A DNA stretch of 34,225 bases from a virus. The notes beneath the pieces are model-generated. The model saw only the letters and a program-made list of their open reading frames with translations. It did not search any database and was not told the DNA's origin. The translations under genes and the position numbers were made by a program. Numbering within the stretch: the stretch's first letter is position 1; every line of letters begins with the position of its first letter. This document shows positions 16,801 to 24,503 of the stretch, one piece after another. The stretch covers positions 1-34,225 of the IMG/VR virus record IMGVR_UViG_3300044632_000978. The stretch is one strand, 5' to 3'.

Positions 16801-19800
16801 GACAAATGGAGAGCGTGGCACGAGGCCAGCACCGACGCCGAGCGCGCCGCCTATCAGCAGGCCAACGAGCGCAGGGCCGACGCCGAGCGCAAGCGCCGCA
16901 CGTCGTTCGTTGACCTGGACGACGGCCAAGGCTCGTTCCCCCTGAAGAAGGGGAAGGAAAACCGCGCGCGCCTTGTCGCTATGCTGCGGACGCAGGCCGA
17001 TGCACTGCTGGCATCGGTGATGCGGGTGGACGCGATCGAGATCGTCATCAAGGACGAGCACCCGTCCTACAAGCAGGGCTATCGGGACGCCTACGCGGGT
17101 CGCCGGAAGCTAAACGCACCGGCCCGCGAGGCGGCGAAGCTGGACAGCGACAAGTATCTGCGCGGCTACCACGACGGCCTGAGCATGGTCGAGAACGCCA
17201 GCGCGCAGATCAAAGGCGACCCTGAGGTTCCAGGTCGCGCGGTGCTGCATTTCCGGCGCACGAAATGGCAGGTGTGGAACACGCCGATCGCGCTGCGGGT
17301 GGTGGCCGACAACTTGGAAGGGCTGAACGTCAGGACGTTTCGGCAGCGTGATCGCAAAGCTGCTGGGTGGACTGTTGAGACTGCCCAAGCCGCGCTGGCT
17401 CAGGTCGGCATTGACGGAGCTATCGTCACGAGCGTTGGCCCGCTGGGGCCAGTCATTGAAGGGCTAGAAAGTCGCTGGGCAGATGCGGTCAAGGCGCTTC
17501 GTGCGCTTCAGACTGGCGATGTTCGCGGCGCGCTGTCGCATCCGGCAGTCGGCGCAATTGATGTGCTGTGGGGAGAACCGGGCACTAGCAAGAGCGATGG
17601 CTACGGCCTTTCCAAGCTGGAGCGGTTTCACCCTGACGTAATCGACGACCTGCCTAACCTCTTGGCAGGAATGGCTGTTGATGTTGGCCGGACCACGAGG
17701 AGGCGCGTCCAACTGGAAAGCGCCAATCATCGCGCAGGCATTCGTTTGCAATATGATGGGGAGTCGAAAACCTGGCTACTGACGGCCTTCAAGAAGGATG
17801 AAGCCTCGGGCCAAGCGGACGACACGCTTGCTGGCGCTGAAGGTCGGGAAGGCTCCCCCGACCCCGAGGCTGGGTCTGATATACCACTCGCCCCACCGAG
17901 TTTCAACCAATCCACCCGCGGCAACATCCGCCTGACCGACAGCGGCAGCATCATCCAGCTTCACGCCGACGCGAACGAGAGCACCTACATTCACGAGCTG
18001 GGCCACCTGTGGCTGGAGCAGCTGCGCGCCGACGTGCAGCGCCCCGATGCCCCGCAGTGGCTGAAAGACGACTTCGCTACGGTGCAGGCGTGGTTCGCGG
18101 AGAACGGTCTGCCTGTCGGCCCTGATGGCACCGTCCCGGTCGCAGCGCATGAACTGTGGGCGCGGGGTGTCGAGCGCTACATGATGGAGGGCAAGGCCCC
18201 GTCCCTGTCGCTCCGCAAGGTGTTCGAGCGGTTCACCGGCTGGCTCACCAACATCTATCGCAACGTGCTGGCGCTCAACTCCCCGATCACTCCGGAGATC
18301 CGGCGCGTGATGGACCGTATGCTGTCGGTCGAGGATGCCGCTGCAAAGGCGCTGGCCGATGGGCAGTTTACGCTGCTGCCGCAGGACCAGTTGGGCATGA
18401 CCGATGAAGCCTATGCGGCGCTGAAGGCAAGCGCGGCCGAGGCGGTAGGCGATGCCAGGGCGAACCTGCTGAACAAGGCCATGACGCAAATCCGCGTGCG
18501 CCAGCAGGCGGCCTACCGTGCCGAGCGGGACGAGCTGCGCGCCAAGGTGCAGGCCGAGGTCGATGCTGACCCGATGATGCGGGCCTATCACCTGCTGCTG
18601 ACGGGCGCATGGCTGGGCGAGCCTGACCGGCAGCCCGAGCGGGTGCGCTTCAGCCGCGACTTGTTGACCGCTGCCCACGGCGCCGAGGCCCCGTCGCTGC
18701 TGCCTCGCTCCGTCCCGCCGATGGTGGACGACGAGAAGAAACCGGACGGCCTGCACCCCGACGAGATCGCGGAGATGGTCGGCATTGCATCGGGCGATGA
18801 ACTGGTGCGCGGCCTGATGGCAATTCGGCAGGAACAGATCGCCATGCGCGAGCGGGGCGACAAGCGCGGCTATCGCACGGCGCAGATCGAGAACCGCGTC
18901 GATGCCGAGATGGACAGCCGGCACGCCGAACTGCTGAACGAGGAAGCCATCATGGCCGAGGCGAAGGCGGTGCTGGCGAACGAGAAGATGGGCGAGGTGC
19001 TGGCCGCCGAACTGCGGGCCATCACGCGCTCGACCGGGACGCCGGGCGCAACCCCCACCCCGTTCGTCTATGTGCGGGCCTGGGCGCGGGAGCAGGTGCG
19101 GCAGGGCAACGGCCGCGAGGCGCTGTCGAGCAAGGCACAGGCGGGCCATGCGCGGGCGGCGGCGAAGGCCGGGCGCGAGGCGTTCGACCTGTTGCAGAAG
19201 GGCGACCGGGAAGGTGCGGCGCTGGCAAAGCAGCGGCAGATGGTGGCCCATGCGCTGCACATGGAGGCGAAGGAAGCGCACGAGGATGCGAAGGCTGCCC
19301 ACAAGCGGCTGAAGCAACTGGCGCGGCGCACCAAGGCTGGCAGCATCGACATCACCTGGTTCGACAAGATCCACGAGATGCTGGAAGCCTATGGCCTGAA
19401 GGACGCGCGGGATGACCGCGACGGGCCGGGCTATGTCGAATGGCTGCTGGCACAGGCGGCGAGCGGCGCCGAGATCGCGCTGCCTCCGGGGATGGGCGGG
19501 TTCACCGTTCCGCAGTGGGACACGCTGACCGTGAACGAGCTGATCGCACTGGCCGACACCGTGAACAGCCTTGCCCACATCGGCCGGCAGCTTCGCAAGA
19601 TCGAGGTCGCGCGCCAGGAGCAGGAGCTTGATGATTTCCTGACCGAAGCCGAGGAGGCGGCTGACAAGCGGCCCGACATCAAGCGAACGAACGATTTCAA
19701 CCAGCCCAAGTCAGTGCGCCGCGAGATTGTCGGAGGCGGCCTCAAGCTGGAATATCTGTTCGACGAACTGGACGGCGGCGACCCGAACGGGCCAATGAAC

Positions 19801-21723
19801 CGGCTGTTCGTGCAAGGTGCAACCGCTGCGGCCAACACGCGCTCACGGCTGCAAGAGCAAGTGTTGAAGCCAATCGCGGAAGCCTACCTTGCAATGGACA
19901 AGGCAGACCACAAGCGTCTGGGCAGCAAGGTCACGCTGGACCTGATCGACCAGAAAACCGGAGAGCGCGCGGTAATGACGCGCATGGACATGCTGTCGAT
20001 CGCGCTCAACATGGGCAACGCCTCCAATGCCGCGAAGCTGGCTGGCGGGTTCAAGACCAGCGAGGAAGCCGTGATGGCCGCGCTGGAGCCGCACATGACA
20101 AAGGCGGATTGGGATTTTGTGCAAGCCGTCTGGAACGCCATCGGCACGCTGAAGGCTGACATCATCCGGGTTGAGCGCGCCATGAAGGGCTTCACACCGG
20201 AGATGATCGAGCCGCGTCCGGTAATCACGCCGTTTGGCGTCTATGACGGCGGCTACTATCCTGTCGCCTACGACCGCACCCGCTCGACCATCACCGACAC
20301 GGACCCCGGAGACGAGGCCGAGCAGTTCATCAAGGCCATCGGCCCACAGGTCGGCACAAACAGCGGCTTCACGATCAGCCGCACCGAGGTCAAGGCCCCG
20401 ATCCTGTTGCAGCTTGAGCCTGTCCTGTTCGGGCACATTCGCAAAGTGGTGAACCGCATCGCCTATGCCGAGTATCTGCGGGATGCGCTGAAGGTTGCGA
20501 ACGAGCCGCGCTTCAAGAAGCTGGTCGAGACCAAGCTGGGCGCGGAATACGGCAAGCTGATCCGGCCTTGGCTGCGCGATCAGGTGCTAGACGGCGAGAT
20601 CATGCTGGACGGTCTGGGCTGGATGCAGAAGGCCATGCGCCGGCTTCGCATGGGCATCACGTTTGTCGGGATGGCGTTCCGGTGGGGAACCATGCTGGCG
20701 CAAACGGCTGGCTTCACCTCGACCGCCAATCGCATCGGCGCGGAGTGGATGGCGAAGGGCTTGGGCGAGTGGATGCGCCACCCAATCCAGGCGCAGCGGT
20801 TCGTGTTCGAGCGGTCGGAGGAGATGACGCGGCGAGCCAAGGAGTTCGACCGGGACGTGCGGGAAATTTATCAAAGCCTTCTGACCGCCAACAAGAGCCG
20901 TCTGGACCGCGCGCTCGCCAAGATCGACAAGGGCATGGCGCTGGGCTTCTGGCACATCGGCATGGCTGACCGGCTGGTGTCCGTCTCAGGCTGGCTTGGC
21001 GCCTACCGCAAGGGCATTGCCGAGGGCATGACCGAGGAGGAGGCAGCAGCCTACGGCGACAAGGTTGTCCGGCAATCGCAGGGCACCGGACGGGTGAAGG
21101 ATCTGGCCGAGTGGCAGCGCCCGAACAACGAGTTCGCCAAGATGGCGACCCTGTTCTATTCCTATTTCAACGTGCAGTTCAACGAGCAGTGGCGGGCGCA
21201 GCGGGACGCACGGCGCGGCGCGATCCATGCGGCTGCCATGAACACCTTCTGGATGATGATTGCTGCCCCGCTGGCCGGCGCGCTGCTCACGGGCGATATG
21301 CCGACCGAGGATGACGGCGAGGACGAAGCCGCAGCTTGGGCGCATTGGGCCATGCGGCATGTGTTCTTTGGCCTGTTCGCTGGCATCCCGCTGGTGCGCG
21401 ACGTTGCCGGCGCCGTGAAGCGAAAGGCGGGCGGGCAGTATGCCGATGTCGGCATGACCCCGCTGGGCCGCTTTTTCCAAGCGCAGTGGGATCTTGGCGA
21501 GGACATCGTGGCCCTGTTCGATGAGGACATGGAGCCGTCGAGCCGGTGGGTGAAGCACGCATTGGAAGCGCCGGGCTACTTCCTGCCGCTGATGCCCTTC
21601 TCGGGACAATTTGCCACGACTGCACAGTTCCTCTGGGACGTTGCCAATGACGAGCAAGACCCCGAGACCGCGAAGGATTGGTATTACGGCATAACCAAGG
21701 GGCGGGTGCCCGCCGACAGCTAG
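13864..21723 (+). CDS. Giant polyvalent virion protein with nuclease-like and protease-like domains
   Basis: A 2619-residue protein, probably ejected with the DNA. N-terminal hydrophobic/Gly-Ala segments (about 160-183, 220-263, 358-380) may be membrane-active. A Pro/Glu/Gln linker lies at about 619-682. A basic segment at 1063-1112 (YKQGYRDAYAGRR, YLRGYHDGLS) loosely recalls ribosome modulation factor. Residues about 1228-1312 (GAIDVLWGEPGTSKSDGYGL, then WLLTAF) match PBECR, a phage barnase/EndoU/colicin-like RNase family. Residues 1340-1470 hold a zincin motif, H1377-E-L-G-H1381, with E1430 a possible third ligand. Residues 1500-1960 are coiled. The C-terminal 650 residues show the conserved virion-protein signature (KDLAEWQRPNNEFAKMATLF) and hydrophobic helices near 2260, 2457 and 2497. 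Such architecture fits the 'polyvalent proteins' described by Iyer and colleagues. Which domains are active is unknown. Confidence 0.85.
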   Translation: MNKYLDAAKQFVEANPDTPRLTSKYAEAARGVAQQPVRDAKINLETDRQPNPDAAGKANLLARATGIAPETAERQLPEVERDFDFKRTSLLLQQEPALAQWAANPRNAKIAPTWQDMFSMSEITRDLKAIRGQKALEDQAFAPKAGQRLFREGELRLRSMGASLTATAASFAGRLIWPTLGDNAVVREAQAQARYLDAEADKIRVQNPGSNFVSEAILQGFSSVPTSAYSLLLGGTGGIAAGATRGAVASSGAMGTLTGAQSYQEGIAAGLDPIAATRFAVTQGGTDAVLEYVPGLKLLENLSIGTPFVRTLLTNMTQEALTEGATQVLQSFDRTVTLDPTKPLGEWLQEQPAEVLQAMIAGAAGGGLVTSIVSGVDAAFRAMPEDPEAARMEQAQAEAETLGKLLERAAENPVRERDPVAFAEYLQSQTDGTPVETIYVPAEKVLEFYQSQGIEPGAADDPFFGWLEGFGRQLQQAAVSNGDIAIPTAGFAANLAGSPVWEALKDDMRLSADGLSVNEAKALKETEQARKELDRAAKGQRLAEVAAEVAPVAAIYTAETAKLRGAGFTPQQAKANALLVAERYRARGAALGIDLMELYRQDNVTVERVLGDTVLRAERPETEAEQNQQPTEAGNRPEIGQKPPEFDLAKARAEREGQETTPTPEPAAQEPGGRDAYLAAERENAAQREREILEAVAKIERGEARRIDRDAMLAAVDDRARSRTRANMATLLGEIPVETIDPAEVQAASTERLATLEGEVDALVANEISANDLSPDAAAYVEAVAQDAELTPQDHLTEAVLAEAETADPVPEGAVLRRAILGVFTAAETTFPGRNVGWTSAKREAFRAGAEDGVMGRNFPDEAVQHHGWRFVPEKQRTADGRKTIVEAYRAGQRFGEAKRAEMARKFGQYQKAMQGEFPDGMLDKAESLLRDLPAELPEPDPGGGTPLRNQVYAALNQFERTIADDFQLFGKRPTTPLYDKWRAWHEASTDAERAAYQQANERRADAERKRRTSFVDLDDGQGSFPLKKGKENRARLVAMLRTQADALLASVMRVDAIEIVIKDEHPSYKQGYRDAYAGRRKLNAPAREAAKLDSDKYLRGYHDGLSMVENASAQIKGDPEVPGRAVLHFRRTKWQVWNTPIALRVVADNLEGLNVRTFRQRDRKAAGWTVETAQAALAQVGIDGAIVTSVGPLGPVIEGLESRWADAVKALRALQTGDVRGALSHPAVGAIDVLWGEPGTSKSDGYGLSKLERFHPDVIDDLPNLLAGMAVDVGRTTRRRVQLESANHRAGIRLQYDGESKTWLLTAFKKDEASGQADDTLAGAEGREGSPDPEAGSDIPLAPPSFNQSTRGNIRLTDSGSIIQLHADANESTYIHELGHLWLEQLRADVQRPDAPQWLKDDFATVQAWFAENGLPVGPDGTVPVAAHELWARGVERYMMEGKAPSLSLRKVFERFTGWLTNIYRNVLALNSPITPEIRRVMDRMLSVEDAAAKALADGQFTLLPQDQLGMTDEAYAALKASAAEAVGDARANLLNKAMTQIRVRQQAAYRAERDELRAKVQAEVDADPMMRAYHLLLTGAWLGEPDRQPERVRFSRDLLTAAHGAEAPSLLPRSVPPMVDDEKKPDGLHPDEIAEMVGIASGDELVRGLMAIRQEQIAMRERGDKRGYRTAQIENRVDAEMDSRHAELLNEEAIMAEAKAVLANEKMGEVLAAELRAITRSTGTPGATPTPFVYVRAWAREQVRQGNGREALSSKAQAGHARAAAKAGREAFDLLQKGDREGAALAKQRQMVAHALHMEAKEAHEDAKAAHKRLKQLARRTKAGSIDITWFDKIHEMLEAYGLKDARDDRDGPGYVEWLLAQAASGAEIALPPGMGGFTVPQWDTLTVNELIALADTVNSLAHIGRQLRKIEVARQEQELDDFLTEAEEAADKRPDIKRTNDFNQPKSVRREIVGGGLKLEYLFDELDGGDPNGPMNRLFVQGATAAANTRSRLQEQVLKPIAEAYLAMDKADHKRLGSKVTLDLIDQKTGERAVMTRMDMLSIALNMGNASNAAKLAGGFKTSEEAVMAALEPHMTKADWDFVQAVWNAIGTLKADIIRVERAMKGFTPEMIEPRPVITPFGVYDGGYYPVAYDRTRSTITDTDPGDEAEQFIKAIGPQVGTNSGFTISRTEVKAPILLQLEPVLFGHIRKVVNRIAYAEYLRDALKVANEPRFKKLVETKLGAEYGKLIRPWLRDQVLDGEIMLDGLGWMQKAMRRLRMGITFVGMAFRWGTMLAQTAGFTSTANRIGAEWMAKGLGEWMRHPIQAQRFVFERSEEMTRRAKEFDRDVREIYQSLLTANKSRLDRALAKIDKGMALGFWHIGMADRLVSVSGWLGAYRKGIAEGMTEEEAAAYGDKVVRQSQGTGRVKDLAEWQRPNNEFAKMATLFYSYFNVQFNEQWRAQRDARRGAIHAAAMNTFWMMIAAPLAGALLTGDMPTEDDGEDEAAAWAHWAMRHVFFGLFAGIPLVRDVAGAVKRKAGGQYADVGMTPLGRFFQAQWDLGEDIVALFDEDMEPSSRWVKHALEAPGYFLPLMPFSGQFATTAQFLWDVANDEQDPETAKDWYYGITKGRVPADS
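15759..15790 (+). repeat. 11-bp tandem repeat in giant protein linker
   Basis: Two perfect units GGCCGGAAATA (15759-15769, 15770-15780) and a third variant (GGCCAGAAAC); a related GGCCGGAAAC lies at 15719. The period is not a multiple of three, so each unit is read in a different frame within the disordered linker (EAGNRPEIGQKPPEF). Confidence 0.7.
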
Positions 21724-21724
21724 G

Positions 21725-21739
21725 CTTGGGGGATAGAGT
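21725..21739 (+). promoter_or_regulatory. Repeated motif CTTGGGGGATANNNT, copy 4
   Basis: Fourth copy, immediately after the giant protein stop (21721-21723) in the only clear gap of this region, 36 bases upstream of the tailspike TTG start. It heads the tailspike and lysis block. Confidence 0.52.
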
Positions 21740-21760
21740 GCGGCGCGAAGGAGCCGCATC

Positions 21761-23479
21761 TTGACCGTCACAAGCACGCTCACGCGCAAGGAGTTCATCG
21801 GCACCGGGGTCGCCACCGAGTTCGACCTGTCGCCCATGCGCGTCTTTTCGGCGGCCGAGCTGCGCGTGACCGTGAACGGGGCGGTCCTGCCGAGCTTCAC
21901 CTTTGTCGCGGATGGTAACGGCAGCGGCGAGGTGCTTATCACGCCGGCGCCGGCCAATCTGGCGGCTGTCGTGATCGAGGCGAACCCTGCCTTCACGCAG
22001 CAGATCGACTTTGAGAACGAGGGGCCATACCTGCCCGAAACGCAGAACGAGGGGCTGGATCGCTCCGTCGCGCGTGATCTGGTGCTGAAGGCCGGCGTTG
22101 ATCGCAGCGTGCGCGTGGACAGCAGTTCCGCCCCGATTGCCCCGTTGACGCCAGTGCCGGGCCAGTTTCTCACGTGGACAAGCGGCGGCCAGATCGGCAA
22201 TTCGAGCGGGACCGGGGCCGATGCCGGTCTGCGGACGGACTTGGCGCAACCTGACGGCGCCGAGCTGGTGAACTTTGGCAGCAAATCGCTGGGGTTCTAT
22301 ATCAACGTCATCAAGACGGTGGAGTATTACGGCGCAGCCGGCGATGGTGTGGCTTACGACAGCGCCGCCATCAACCTGGCCTGCGCGACCGACAATCGCG
22401 TGGTGTTCCGGCCGGACAAGACCTACCGCATCAACCAATCCATGCCCCTGGCAACCGACCGGAAGTTCATCGGTGAAGGCGCCATCATCCTGGTGGACGC
22501 CAATGTGGCGGCAGTGACCAACACGACCGGCGCCAGCGTGCTGTTCGCGGAAATGGAAAACCTGATCCTGCGCGCCAATCAGAACATCGCGGCCAGCTGC
22601 CTGGCGCTGGTGGACACGAGCTGGAGCAAGTTCCGCAACATCCGGCAGGACCGCGCCGTCGGCGGCGCCGGCTTCGCCTATTTCGTGCGCCTGCAGGGCA
22701 GCGTGAGCGCCTGTTACTGGAACAAGTTCTTCGACGTGGTGGGCACCGCCCTGACGGTCGGGGGCTTCCGCATCGGCGCCGGGTCCAACGACAACTTCTT
22801 TTACGACGCGCGGCTCATCAACCACATCAGCGCCTACCCCACCGAACTCGGCATCTGGCTCGAAAACGGCAGCAACAATCAGTTTTTCGGCGCGTCGCTT
22901 GAGGCCATCTGGGACGCACCGGGTGCGGCCAATGCCTATGCCGTGCGGATCGACACGGGCTGCGACGGGAACGGCTTCTACGGCTTGCGCACCGAAGGGC
23001 ATGGCGCGTCGGTCAATCACTTCGCCATCAACTGGAATGGCGGGCGCGGCAACGTCATCCAAGGCCACCGTCTGCTCGGCATGGGCACTCACGTTGGCGA
23101 CCCGCAAGGCAACGAGTGGGATGGCCTGAATGTAGTTGGCGGAGCGGCCGCGGGCTACATGGGCTCGACACAGGTTCGGATGCCGTTCAGCCCTGGTGCC
23201 CCCGCGTCGGACGCCGGCGCGATGAAATACAACACCACCAACGGCCGCTTTCAGGGCTTCCGGGACAGTGCGCGAGACTTCTGCATGTCGCCCGCCTTCT
23301 TCGCGCACGACATGGGGAACCAACGCATCGATAACTGCCAGCTCATTGCTTTGGCGGACGGGATTACGGCTCCTGCCGCAGTTGCCGGGCAGGCAATCCT
23401 GTTTGTGGATGCCGCAGACGGCGACCTAAAAGTCCGCTTTGGCGACGGCCTTATCAAGGTCGTTGCGTTCGATACCTGA
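21761..23479 (+). CDS. Tailspike / tail fibre with beta-helix domain
   Basis: A 572-residue receptor-binding protein. Residues 1-125 form an N-terminal virion-attachment domain (KEFIGTGVATEFDLSPMRVF, VTVNGAVLPSFTFV, LPETQNEGLDRSVARDLVLK) similar to podovirus tail-fibre anchors. From about 185, VEYYGAAGDGVAYDSAAINL begins a right-handed beta-helix of the pectate-lyase-3 kind, with Asn-rich turns (NNQFFGASLEA, GNGFYGLRTEG, GRGNVIQGHRLLG). This is the shape of polysaccharide-binding or -cleaving tailspikes; catalytic residues cannot be assigned by eye. The C-terminal 110 residues may be a trimerisation tip. The start is TTG 21761 with AAGGAG 8-13 bases before it; no suitable ATG exists. Confidence 0.85.
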   Translation: MTVTSTLTRKEFIGTGVATEFDLSPMRVFSAAELRVTVNGAVLPSFTFVADGNGSGEVLITPAPANLAAVVIEANPAFTQQIDFENEGPYLPETQNEGLDRSVARDLVLKAGVDRSVRVDSSSAPIAPLTPVPGQFLTWTSGGQIGNSSGTGADAGLRTDLAQPDGAELVNFGSKSLGFYINVIKTVEYYGAAGDGVAYDSAAINLACATDNRVVFRPDKTYRINQSMPLATDRKFIGEGAIILVDANVAAVTNTTGASVLFAEMENLILRANQNIAASCLALVDTSWSKFRNIRQDRAVGGAGFAYFVRLQGSVSACYWNKFFDVVGTALTVGGFRIGAGSNDNFFYDARLINHISAYPTELGIWLENGSNNQFFGASLEAIWDAPGAANAYAVRIDTGCDGNGFYGLRTEGHGASVNHFAINWNGGRGNVIQGHRLLGMGTHVGDPQGNEWDGLNVVGGAAAGYMGSTQVRMPFSPGAPASDAGAMKYNTTNGRFQGFRDSARDFCMSPAFFAHDMGNQRIDNCQLIALADGITAPAAVAGQAILFVDAADGDLKVRFGDGLIKVVAFDT

Positions 23480-23489
23480 GGAGAAACCT

Positions 23490-23684
23490 ATGACCCCCAA
23501 TCAATACTGCCGCCGCGTTCAGGCCCAACTGCTGAAGGTGGAGCGGGCGCAGAAGGCGGCTCAGGACGAGACGGCCAAGCTGCACGCCATGTTGTCGGAA
23601 GGGGTTTGCAAGTTCGGGCCGGGCATGGGCGTCGATGTGCAGCCGTTCAGCGGCGGCACGCCAAAGCCTGAGCGTCCGGCATGA
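23490..23684 (+). CDS. Small soluble protein after tailspike
   Basis: A 64-residue protein starting MTPNQYCRRVQAQLLKVERA, helical for the first 40 residues, then a Gly/Pro-rich tail (FGPGMGVDVQPFSGGTPKPE). The ribosome site GAGGAGA lies just before ATG 23490; a longer reading from 23439 would overlap the tailspike and lacks one. It overlaps the next gene (ATGA). No domain recognised. Position suggests either a tailspike accessory protein or the first gene of the lysis cassette. Confidence 0.68.
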   Translation: MTPNQYCRRVQAQLLKVERAQKAAQDETAKLHAMLSEGVCKFGPGMGVDVQPFSGGTPKPERPA

Positions 23685-24154
23685 TATGGTCCGCCGCCTT
23701 CGTCTTTGCGCTGGTGGGCGCAACGGCGCTGGCGGTCGCGTGGGGCGGGCCGGGCCTGAGGCGCACCGGCTTTGCCATGCTGGCCAACTGGCTCGCCTGC
23801 ATGGTGACGGTGGCGGTGTCGGGCAGCCTGACGCCCTGGGCGCTGTTCCTGCTGTTCGATGCAGCGACAGCGCTTGCCGTGGTCCGGCATCCGTCTTCCC
23901 GCCCGCAGGCCATCATCGGCGCGGTCTACTGCTTTCAGATGGCATTCCATGTTGCCTTTGCCCTTGTCGGAAATGGGTTGGCGGCGACGATGTATATAGA
24001 CCTGCTCGCGCTGGGGGGATGGCTCCAGATCGGCACTTTGCTGGGAGGCGCGATCTATGGGGGTGGCAGAAAGTTGTGGGCTGATCCTCGTTTTCGGGGC
24101 CGTTTGCGCAATCCTGATTCCGCGCATCGTCGCGGCATGGGGGCGCCACGATGA
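23681..24154 (+). CDS. Four-helix membrane protein in lysis region
   Basis: A 157-residue protein with about four hydrophobic helices: residues 3-23 (WSAAFVFALVGATALAVAWG), 32-47, 50-66 and 80-100, and a fifth shorter one near 110-130. The C-terminus is basic (RGRLRNPDSAHRRGMGAPR). It overlaps both neighbours by ATGA. Similar small polytopic proteins are common beside phage tail-fibre and lysis genes but are uncharacterised; a holin or antiholin role is possible, as is superinfection exclusion. No family motif seen that decides. Confidence 0.68.
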   Translation: MIWSAAFVFALVGATALAVAWGGPGLRRTGFAMLANWLACMVTVAVSGSLTPWALFLLFDAATALAVVRHPSSRPQAIIGAVYCFQMAFHVAFALVGNGLAATMYIDLLALGGWLQIGTLLGGAIYGGGRKLWADPRFRGRLRNPDSAHRRGMGAPR

Positions 24155-24387
24155 GCGGGAATGAGGCCCCGGTCACGGTGAACTGGTCGACCGTGTTTGC
24201 CTTCCTGGCACTGTTGTTTGCCGGGTTCGCGGCATGGCAGGCCATGCACGCGCGCGTGATCGTGCTGGAGGCCAATATGGCACCCGATCTGCGGGAGCAG
24301 CTGTCTGCGCTGAAATCGCAGAACAGCGAAATCCTGCGGCGTTTGGAGCAAATCGAGGAGCGCGCGTCAGGGAGCCCGCCGGCATGA
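24151..24387 (+). CDS. Single-pass membrane protein with coiled coil, lysis cassette
   Basis: A 78-residue protein with one transmembrane helix (residues 12-30, VFAFLALLFAGFAAWQAM) and a charged C-terminal helix with heptad-like pattern (LREQLSALKSQNSEILRRLE). It overlaps the genes on both sides by ATGA. The shape (short N-terminus, one membrane helix, helical tail) occurs in small holin-like and spanin-like proteins. Because Rz/Rz1 are present downstream, a holin or accessory role is more likely than a spanin. Function unproven. Confidence 0.7.
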   Translation: MSGNEAPVTVNWSTVFAFLALLFAGFAAWQAMHARVIVLEANMAPDLREQLSALKSQNSEILRRLEQIEERASGSPPA

Positions 24388-24503
24388 GCCTGACCGCACT
24401 GGCATGGCTGGCGCTCGGCATCGGCATCGCAGCGGCGCTGATCGGCGGGGCCATCGCCCTCGTCGTCGCACTCGTGCGCGCATTTCTGGAGGGCAGACTG
24501 TGA
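24384..24503 (+). CDS. Very small membrane peptide, lysis cassette
   Basis: A 39-residue protein with almost its whole length a hydrophobic, Gly/Ala-rich helix (LAWLALGIGIAAALIGGAIA), ending in a basic tail (RAFLEGRL). ATG 24384 overlaps the previous stop (ATGA) and its TGA overlaps the endolysin GTG start (GTGA), which supports real translation despite the short length. It could be a pinholin-like or antiholin-like peptide; the sequence alone cannot show which. Confidence 0.6.
   Translation: MSLTALAWLALGIGIAAALIGGAIALVVALVRAFLEGRL

Noticed and set aside
17776-19578. A 600-codon reverse ORF opposite the giant protein
   Set aside because: Lies inside a continuous 2619-codon + strand gene with recognisable domains; typical antisense artefact of high GC.
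13864-21723. N4-type virion RNA polymerase in the giant protein
   Set aside because: Size is similar, but I see no single-subunit polymerase motifs; visible motifs are PBECR-like, zincin and helical virion segments.
21761-23479. Diversity-generating retroelement target in the tailspike
   Set aside because: Several neighbours resemble BPP-1 proteins, but no reverse transcriptase, template repeat or variable-repeat pair is seen in the window.
24010-24020. CTGGGGGGATG as a fifth copy of the late-gene motif
   Set aside because: Two mismatches, inside a membrane-protein gene and not upstream of a gene-block start.
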